Source of the DNA: JANRLJ01 sp034437895
Lineage (GTDB): Bacteria > Chloroflexota > Anaerolineae > Aggregatilineales > Phototrophicaceae
Assembly: GCA_034437895.1 (NCBI GenBank)
Contig: DAOTTO010000164.1
Location: 1 to 6,809 of the forward strand
DNA: 6,809 bases
Direction: 5' to 3'
In this document: piece by piece, positions 1 to 4,559 of the stretch
How positions within the stretch are numbered: the first letter of the stretch is position 1
Layout: every line of letters begins with the position of its first letter
The notes under the pieces: generated by a model
Told to the model about the DNA's origin: nothing
Seen by the model: the letters and a program-made list of their open reading frames with translations, nothing else
Databases searched by the model: none
Translations under genes and position numbers: made by a program

Positions 1-159
1 CAGGCCTATAAAGATATTCACGCTGTCATGCAGGCGCAGGCTGATCTGGTAGAAATTGTCGGGCAGTTCCAGCCGAAGCTAGTACGAATGGCGACAGATA
101 CTCCGCCTTGGAAGCGTAAAGCGGCTCCGGCTGATGTCGTCGATGCCGAAGGTGATTAA
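1..159 (+). CDS. rtcB: RtcB-like RNA-splicing ligase, C-terminal end (partial)
   Basis: The window opens inside this gene: frame 1 is open from base 1 to a TAA at 157-159 and encodes 52 residues beginning QAYKDIHAVMQAQADLVEIV. The AYKDI-x-x-VM-x-AQ-x-DLVE-V pattern matches the C-terminal stretch of RtcB, the GTP- and Mn-dependent ligase that joins 2',3'-cyclic phosphate or 3'-phosphate RNA ends to 5'-OH ends in tRNA splicing and RNA repair. All metal-binding and guanylylation residues lie outside the window, so activity cannot be judged. The end is unusual: many RtcB proteins stop soon after a short strand finishing in Lys-Gly, whereas here the corresponding strand (FQPKLVRMA) is followed by a polar tail of about 20 residues, rich in Lys/Arg/Pro and then acidic. 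The call rests on a short segment recalled from the family, so it is likely but not certain. Confidence 0.66.
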   Translation, partial: QAYKDIHAVMQAQADLVEIVGQFQPKLVRMATDTPPWKRKAAPADVVDAEGD

Positions 160-191
160 ACACACCTCCCAAAAAAATAGACTCTATGTAC

Positions 192-229
192 TCAGGGCAA
201 TAGACTAGAAATCTGGCCTATCGCCCTGA
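192..229. terminator. Hairpin between convergent genes, likely bidirectional terminator
   Basis: The arms 192-203 and 218-229 pair over 12 positions with a single A/C mismatch (CAGGGCAATAG against CTATCGCCCTG), around a 14-base loop. On the + strand it is followed by ATTTTACGTTTA, a weak T-rich tract. On the minus strand a run of seven T (from the A run at 171-177) lies about 15 bases past the stem. It sits between the end of the rtcB-like gene (159) and the end of the minus-strand unit (238), where a shared terminator is expected. The interrupted T tracts make its intrinsic strength uncertain. Confidence 0.6.
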
Positions 230-237
230 TTTTACGT

Positions 238-621
238 TTAGACTTCGCTGTAAACGGGAATTTCGTCGATGTGATAATATACAGGAATGCCGCGCTCGTG
301 GGCTAAGCGTACATCATTATCCGCCCCTTTAGACTCGCCCTCTAAGCGCAAAATCGCGTCACAACGATCAATTAATCGCCCCGCCGTTGGATGCAGGATT
401 TCGTCGTAAAGCGCATCCCCTATTTCCTTGCCTCCCGCCACAGTCCAGATCGGCAGCGCCACCCACTCGCCAATCATGGGGGTGTGTCCGGCTTTAAAAA
501 TAGGCCACGACGCTTCTTCCAGTCGGCGTAAATTTTCCGCCATTTTTTGCGGATCGTCGCCTGTGCCGCTGCGATAGGGGCCAGCGATTAGAATGAGCAA
601 CCGTTTGTTTTGTTCAGTCAT
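238..621 (-). CDS. DUF4406 / nucleoside 2-deoxyribosyltransferase-like protein
   Basis: This 127-residue cytosolic protein has a Rossmann-like layout typical of the nucleoside 2-deoxyribosyltransferase superfamily, best fitting the DUF4406 branch. A first strand LLILIAGPYR (residues 8-17) leads into a glycine-rich loop. A helix (24-43) is followed by PMIGEWVALPIW, then the strand DAILRLEG (88-95) and the loop ESKGADNDVRLAHERGIPVYY (96-116). In classical family members a catalytic Glu sits in the equivalent of the GA-x-x-x-V-x-x-A loop; here the acidic candidates are D101 and D103, so the classical Glu appears replaced by Asp. The start is well supported by GAGGAG six bases upstream of ATG at 619-621. 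It lies 30 bases after the hydrolase gene and probably shares its transcript. Family members cleave or bind nucleotides, but the substrate here is unknown. Confidence 0.78.
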   Translation of the reverse strand: MTEQNKRLLILIAGPYRSGTGDDPQKMAENLRRLEEASWPIFKAGHTPMIGEWVALPIWTVAGGKEIGDALYDEILHPTAGRLIDRCDAILRLEGESKGADNDVRLAHERGIPVYYHIDEIPVYSEV

Positions 622-651
622 GATATTCTCCTCAATAATCAGATTTGTAGG

Positions 652-2007
652 TTAATTAGCGAGCCAGCGCACATCAGTTTCTGCGGAGGATGATCCCAAT
701 GGGAGTGACTCTAATCCACGCAGGTGAAGATCAAAAAATACGCGTAGGTACTTATCCATAATGTGCAGCCCATCACGCGGATCGAAATCCGTTGGTACGA
801 GAAACGGCGAGAGTAGTTGGGTGATGGTAAAGGAAAAATGGGTGCTGTTAGGCACTTCTAACCAGTAGGCGGCGGCGTTTGCATTCCCAATCATGCGCGT
901 CCACTCCTCAACGGTATCTGTATATTGGCTGCTTTCGGCAGAACTCATCAGCATCAGCGGACTTACAGCAGGTTGGGTCACCATGTCGCCGTACAGTCCG
1001 CCATCTATATTAACAGCAGCACGGCAGCGCGTATCGATACGGCAGACTTCCAACGCTGTCGCGCCGCCGAAGGAATGGCCGAGTGAACCAATGCGTGTTA
1101 TATCGAGTTTGCCCGCTAATAAAGGATCATTCTCCGCCCAGGTTTCGAGCGTATCGTAGACGAAACGCTGGTCAGCAACCCATACCGGAAATATACGCTC
1201 ATCCATATAAGCCCCATCAGGCTCTACGTCGGGGGGAATACCGAAGCGTTCCAGGTCGTAAAAAACTGCCTCGCCATCAGGGAAAACTGTAACAGCGGCG
1301 GCATCAGTATGGTCAATCGCCACCACGACATAGCCCCAACTTGCCAACTCTTGCAGCGTCGAGCTGTTTTGAAGACGCAAACCGACCATGCCATGTGAAA
1401 ACACAAGGATAGGAAATGGTGTGTCATCTACCAGCAAGGGCGCATCCTCGCTGGCTGAGAGCATGAAATAGCGCAAGTGTTGAAGCAGTACCCCCGGCAG
1501 GCCGGAAAGATTCCCCAGCGCGGTTGTCACTTCATCAGGGTAATGCGTCATGGGGGCAGGTGTGCCACCCTCCATTGCAGGATACCAGACAGATACCATC
1601 AGCCGCCTCCCACGCGCTTCATCCACCAGTTCGCGGTCAACAATGCCCACTTGGTAGGGGCCAGTCGGTTCCGGCAGTGTAACGACTGGCAGCAGCCAGC
1701 CAGCGAGTAACACGCCAAGCATGAGAAGCATCGCATTCACGATACTCGCCAGCAGACCGCGCCTACGCCGTACTCTGCCCTCGCGCCCTAGCAATCCCGG
1801 CAGCCGACTCAGCAGCACGAGAGCAGCGAGAAAGTACAACGGGATCATCTGAATACGCCAGCCTTCAGCAATAAGATGAACTCCACCTACCAGCAGAAGC
1901 AGCAGCGCGGATGTAATCAACCCACGTCGCCGCCATGTTTGCGGGATGAACGGGATGAGCAGGATGGGGATAAATGAGAGTGAAAAAAACCATTCCAAAG
2001 GGCGCAT
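652..2007 (-). CDS. Membrane-anchored alpha/beta hydrolase, PAF-acetylhydrolase isoform II-like
   Basis: This 451-residue protein has two parts. Residues 1-110 hold about four hydrophobic segments (roughly 7-24, 31-47, 54-69 and 88-110) with Arg-rich loops, so the protein should sit in the cytoplasmic membrane. Residues 115-435 form an alpha/beta hydrolase resembling isoform II platelet-activating-factor acetylhydrolase and dienelactone-hydrolase relatives. Visible elements are an oxyanion-loop FSHG at 203-206, the nucleophile elbow GHSFGG with Ser312, Asp335 in AVNIDGG, and His390 in NSTHFSF, giving a complete Ser-Asp-His triad in the right order. Enzymes of this type remove short or oxidised acyl groups from phospholipids and other esters; the real substrate is not deducible. 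ATG 2005-2007 is preceded by AAGGA about nine bases upstream. It is the first gene of a two-gene minus-strand unit with the DUF4406 gene. The fused multi-pass N-terminus is longer than the single signal peptide of secreted homologues. Confidence 0.85.
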   Translation of the reverse strand: MRPLEWFFSLSFIPILLIPFIPQTWRRRGLITSALLLLLVGGVHLIAEGWRIQMIPLYFLAALVLLSRLPGLLGREGRVRRRRGLLASIVNAMLLMLGVLLAGWLLPVVTLPEPTGPYQVGIVDRELVDEARGRRLMVSVWYPAMEGGTPAPMTHYPDEVTTALGNLSGLPGVLLQHLRYFMLSASEDAPLLVDDTPFPILVFSHGMVGLRLQNSSTLQELASWGYVVVAIDHTDAAAVTVFPDGEAVFYDLERFGIPPDVEPDGAYMDERIFPVWVADQRFVYDTLETWAENDPLLAGKLDITRIGSLGHSFGGATALEVCRIDTRCRAAVNIDGGLYGDMVTQPAVSPLMLMSSAESSQYTDTVEEWTRMIGNANAAAYWLEVPNSTHFSFTITQLLSPFLVPTDFDPRDGLHIMDKYLRVFFDLHLRGLESLPLGSSSAETDVRWLAN

Positions 2008-2329
2008 TGACCACTTTCCTTCGTTTGTTGAAGATAACCACAGCAGGCATTTCCGTCTTTCACGGTATAAGCATTTAGGGGTGTTTCAAAAACTCCTTCA
2101 TCTTGATCCCCTGTCTGTCGATCAGTTTTACGTCAACTTATACAGCTATGGGATGGATTTACCTCAGAAGTCAACACAACTTAGGCTCTTTGAGAAAGCC
2201 AGATAAGTGGTTATCCTATGAACGAACCCGCCGATACTTGCACGATACTGCACATAAAAACAGTATATCAAGATTTTTCGTGCAAAGTCAAGATTTTTCG
2301 TGCATATTCGTAAAAAGTAAGGAAATCTG
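2008..2329. promoter_or_regulatory. Divergent intergenic region between hydrolase and deoR
   Basis: This stretch separates the minus-strand hydrolase start from the + strand deoR start, so it should contain both promoters. No ORF in it looks real. Near deoR it becomes AT-rich and holds the repeated operator-like elements described separately. A possible -35 for deoR is TTGCAC (2238-2243), but no convincing -10 lies at the usual distance (TATATC at 2264-2269 is 20 bases away). On the hydrolase side no good sigma70-like pair was found. The deoR ribosome binding site is AAGGA at 2319-2323, six bases before the ATG. Confidence 0.5.
2239..2304 (+). promoter_or_regulatory. Candidate DeoR operator: two direct repeats plus an inverted half-site
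   Basis: The 17-base sequence TCAAGATTTTTCGTGCA occurs twice, perfectly, at 2268-2284 and 2288-2304. The period of 20 bases is about two helical turns, so both copies face the same side of the DNA. The core TCGTGCA also occurs once inverted, as TGCACGA at 2239-2245. The array ends 25 bases before the deoR ATG. DeoR-family repressors commonly bind repeated T-rich elements and repress their own genes, so autoregulation is the natural inference; binding itself is not shown by the sequence. Confidence 0.55.
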
Positions 2330-3085
2330 ATGCTGACCAATCAACGTAAGCAGTACATCTTGAATATCTTAAAACGCGATGGGCAAATTATCGCCAAAAC
2401 ACTCAGCCAAGAACTCGGCTTATCCGAAGATACCATCCGGCGCGATCTCCGCGAACTGGCGCAGGAAGGCTTGCTGCAACGGGTACATGGCGGAGCGCTG
2501 CCAGCCTCGCCTGCTGTGGTTAATTTCGCCGGACGCGAACACATTCTGGTCGAATCGAAAGTGGCGATAGGCCGGGCAGCCGCGCAGCTCATCAAAACGG
2601 GGCAGGTCGTGATTCTGGATGGCGGCACGACGGCTGTACAGATTGCGCGGCATCTGCCCCCTAACCTTCAGGCGACCATCGTCACGCACAGCGCGAGAAT
2701 CGCTATCGAACTACTCGATTATGCCGGAATCGAGGTCATTTTGATCGGTGGACGTTTATTCAAGCATTCGGTAGTCTCGGTGGGCGCTGCCGCAATCGAG
2801 GCAATCAACCACATTCGCGCTGATGTCTATTTCATGGGCGTGACCGGGATTCACCCAGAAGCTGGCCTCAGCACGGGCGATCTTGAGGAGGCTTATGTGA
2901 AATATGCGCTGTGTAAATGTGCCGCCGAGACGATTGTACTGGCCTCGCAGGAAAAGTTGGGCGCAGCCTCACAGTATGTGGTGACTTCTCTGAGTGATGT
3001 CAGCGGGTTGATTGTGGAGGCAAGCGTCCCGGATGAAATTTTACTGCCGTATACCGAACTTGGCCTCACCGTCATCCGCGCTTGA
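2330..3085 (+). CDS. DeoR-family transcriptional regulator
   Basis: At 251 residues this has the standard length and layout of a GlpR/DeoR-type sugar-phosphate-responsive repressor. The N-terminal winged helix-turn-helix covers residues 5-56, with recognition helix LSEDTIRRDLREL (31-43) and the family signature RVHGGALP (51-58). The C-terminal DeoRC sensor domain begins near SKVAIGRAAAQLI (76-88) and shows LDGGTT (96-101), VTHS (118-121), IGGRL (139-143), VGAAA (151-155), DVYFMGVTG (165-173) and LEEAYVKYAL (185-194). The usual A-D-x-S-K ligand-site motif reads ASQEK at 205-209, with Ser206 where Asp is common, so effector preference may differ or be lost. No sugar kinase or transporter lies next to it, leaving the regulon unknown. 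A good AAGGA ribosome binding site supports the ATG at 2330, and operator-like repeats lie directly upstream. Confidence 0.93.
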   Translation: MLTNQRKQYILNILKRDGQIIAKTLSQELGLSEDTIRRDLRELAQEGLLQRVHGGALPASPAVVNFAGREHILVESKVAIGRAAAQLIKTGQVVILDGGTTAVQIARHLPPNLQATIVTHSARIAIELLDYAGIEVILIGGRLFKHSVVSVGAAAIEAINHIRADVYFMGVTGIHPEAGLSTGDLEEAYVKYALCKCAAETIVLASQEKLGAASQYVVTSLSDVSGLIVEASVPDEILLPYTELGLTVIRA

Positions 3086-3110
3086 TTGCAAATCGGAAAT
3101 AGAAGCGCCT

Positions 3111-3156
3111 TTTGCTGCTACAATAAAGAGCAAAGCACAATGATTGGCAGTTGCCA
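3111..3156 (+). promoter_or_regulatory. Candidate promoter and operator of the toxin-antitoxin pair
   Basis: Two symmetric elements precede the antitoxin gene. TTTGCT (3111-3116) and AGCAAA (3129-3134) form a perfect 6-bp inverted repeat that brackets TACAAT (3119-3124), a good -10 candidate lacking a clear -35. Downstream, TGGCA (3145-3149) and TGCCA (3152-3156) form a perfect inverted repeat with a 2-base centre. Antitoxins often bind palindromes at their own promoters, so these are plausible autoregulatory sites. The first pair could instead be a weak hairpin after deoR. Confidence 0.35.
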
Positions 3157-3168
3157 GAGAATAACCTG

Positions 3169-3513
3169 ATGATCGACTCACCCCTAGCTGTTTCCGTCCC
3201 GCTGCGGACAGACAAATATGGCGCTATCCGCGTGGGCGGCACACGAGTCACCCTAGACATCGTGATCGGCGCTTATCAACGCGGCGAAACCCCTGAACAA
3301 ATCGTGGACGCTATAGATGTGTTGAAATTGGTCGATGTTTATGCCGTCATCGCTTATTATCTCGCTAACCGCGATGAAATAGACGCATATCTACAGAAAG
3401 GGCAAGAAGAAGCCGAAGCACTCCGCCGTATGATCGAAGCCAATCAGCCAGATACATCCAAGCTGCGGGCGCGGTTGCGGGCAGTATTGGAAGAAAAGAG
3501 GCGCTCCGAATAA
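3169..3513 (+). CDS. DUF433 family antitoxin
   Basis: This 114-residue protein belongs to the DUF433 family, small helix-turn-helix proteins usually found before a DUF5615 PIN-like protein and viewed as VapB-like antitoxins. The core at residues 12-75 contains GAIRVGGTRVTLDIVIGAYQ (18-37), followed by the helical part GETPEQIVDAI and a helix rich in Val/Ala/Tyr (57-66). Residues 76-114 form a charged helical tail rich in Glu, Arg and Lys, longer than the minimal family and a likely toxin-binding element. I chose ATG 3169. A TTG at 3151 in the same frame would add six residues, but it lies inside a palindrome and lacks a ribosome binding site; ATG 3169 has AGAGA eight bases upstream. The stop codon overlaps the toxin start by one base, so translation of the two is probably coupled. 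Confidence 0.88.
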   Translation: MIDSPLAVSVPLRTDKYGAIRVGGTRVTLDIVIGAYQRGETPEQIVDAIDVLKLVDVYAVIAYYLANRDEIDAYLQKGQEEAEALRRMIEANQPDTSKLRARLRAVLEEKRRSE

Positions 3514-3860
3514 TGCGTTTTCTAGCGGATGAAAACTTTCACGGCCCTATATTGCGTGGATTACTACGTGTTTATCCCGACCTCGACATTGTGCGCGTTC
3601 AGGATGTTGAAATCAATGAAGCGGAAGACCCGATTGTTTTAGAGTGGGCAGCCAAAGCAGGCCGCATCTTGCTTACGCATGATTTTAAAACGATGCCGAA
3701 ATTTGCCTATGATCGTGTTGCTATAGAATTGCCTATGCCGGGTGTGATTCAAATTCCGCAAGATATGCCGATTGGTCAGACTATTGACGAACTTCTCGCC
3801 GTTATTGGCGCAAGTGACTCTGCTGAATATGAAAACCGCGTCGTTTATCTACCACTTTAA
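3513..3860 (+). CDS. DUF5615 PIN-like toxin
   Basis: This 115-residue protein has the PIN-like fold signature of DUF5615: LADENF at residues 4-9 (acidic D6 and E7), the strand DIVRVQDV (25-32), EAEDPIVLEWAAKAGRILLTHD (36-57) and D57 before FKTM. The cluster D6, E7, D39 and D57 matches the acidic metal-binding residues expected of a ribonuclease, so it appears intact. PIN toxins of VapC type cut tRNA or rRNA, but biochemical support for the DUF5615 branch is limited and the target is unknown. The ATG overlaps the antitoxin TAA as TAATG, the classical coupled arrangement of a type II toxin-antitoxin operon. Length is normal and no break is seen. Confidence 0.87.
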   Translation: MRFLADENFHGPILRGLLRVYPDLDIVRVQDVEINEAEDPIVLEWAAKAGRILLTHDFKTMPKFAYDRVAIELPMPGVIQIPQDMPIGQTIDELLAVIGASDSAEYENRVVYLPL

Positions 3861-3876
3861 GGTAAAAGAACGCTCT

Positions 3877-4557
3877 ATGCTCCGTCCGTTGATGAAAATA
3901 GCCGCGCTGTTGATTGTACTGTTCATCGTGAGCATGGGTGCGGTGATGAACATCGCATATACACAAGGGCAGCAGAGACTAGAGGAAATCCGGGCATTCC
4001 TTACGCCACCGGAGGGCTGTTCCGCCCCATGTTTTATGGGCATTCGTCCCGGAGTTACGACACTTAATGATGTAAGACAAATTTTGGAAGGAAATGAGTG
4101 GGTTGAACAGATTGAAATGGAAATTGGAAGGGGTTATGCTGATGAGATTACTTATATTAATCTAAATTGGGTATGGTCGGGCTTACAACCAAAATTTATC
4201 AACGGTCAAATTAAAGGTTATGTGACATGGACACCGCAAACAGGGCGCATAGAAAATATTTCAATTTCTGCAAACATTAGGTTCTATGATCTATATACAG
4301 TTTTGGGCCAAACAGAATTTGGTAGTGCATTTTATAACAATTTTGCATACACAATCCCACATATTATCTATAGTGCTTCTTATTTCGATGCAGCCTCAAA
4401 TACGATAGCAGGTATAGACACATCAATTGCATGTCCCGGAACTTTTCCTTACTTTTGGAAAGAACACGCAGAATATGGCATTTCATCACGTACAGGTAGA
4501 GGAACATTCACACCTTTTTATCAACTTGACGAAATTTGTGCTAATCCACCGCAGTAA
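3877..4557 (+). CDS. Exported or membrane-anchored protein with CxxPCFxGIxPGxT motif
   Basis: I do not recognise a named family. The 226-residue product starts with a short basic segment and one hydrophobic helix (residues 8-27, IAALLIVLFIVSMGAVMNIA), a signal peptide or N-terminal anchor without a clear lipobox. The outside part begins with a helix, then EGCSAPCFMGIRPGVTT (46-62), where C48 and C52 could form a disulfide; C186 and C221 are the only other cysteines. I recall similar C-x-x-P-C-W/F-x-G-I-x-P-G motifs in small exported Chloroflexota proteins, but cannot name a domain. The remainder looks beta-rich. ATG 3877 is preferred over an in-frame ATG at 3772 inside the toxin gene because the hydrophobic segment then lies at the N-terminus; ATG 3892 is also possible. 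It follows the toxin by 16 bases. It is AT-rich (23 G/C in 60 bases at 4081-4140, against 40 in 60 at 5221-5280), hinting at a separate origin. Confidence 0.75.
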   Translation: MLRPLMKIAALLIVLFIVSMGAVMNIAYTQGQQRLEEIRAFLTPPEGCSAPCFMGIRPGVTTLNDVRQILEGNEWVEQIEMEIGRGYADEITYINLNWVWSGLQPKFINGQIKGYVTWTPQTGRIENISISANIRFYDLYTVLGQTEFGSAFYNNFAYTIPHIIYSASYFDAASNTIAGIDTSIACPGTFPYFWKEHAEYGISSRTGRGTFTPFYQLDEICANPPQ

Positions 4558-4559
4558 TT

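Noticed and set aside
1946..2330. Short + strand ORFs (1946-2206 and 2103-2330) in the divergent region
   Set aside because: They overlap the hydrolase start or the operator-like repeats, show no family pattern, and are better explained as chance frames in regulatory DNA.
3140..3169. Nine-codon leader ORF whose TGA overlaps the antitoxin ATG (TGATG)
   Set aside because: The overlap is suggestive of coupling, but the ORF has no ribosome binding site and its first part lies in the palindrome; this is too short to support.
3772..3876. Upstream in-frame extension of the exported-protein gene from ATG 3772
   Set aside because: It lies inside the toxin coding sequence and would put 35 unrelated residues before the hydrophobic export segment.
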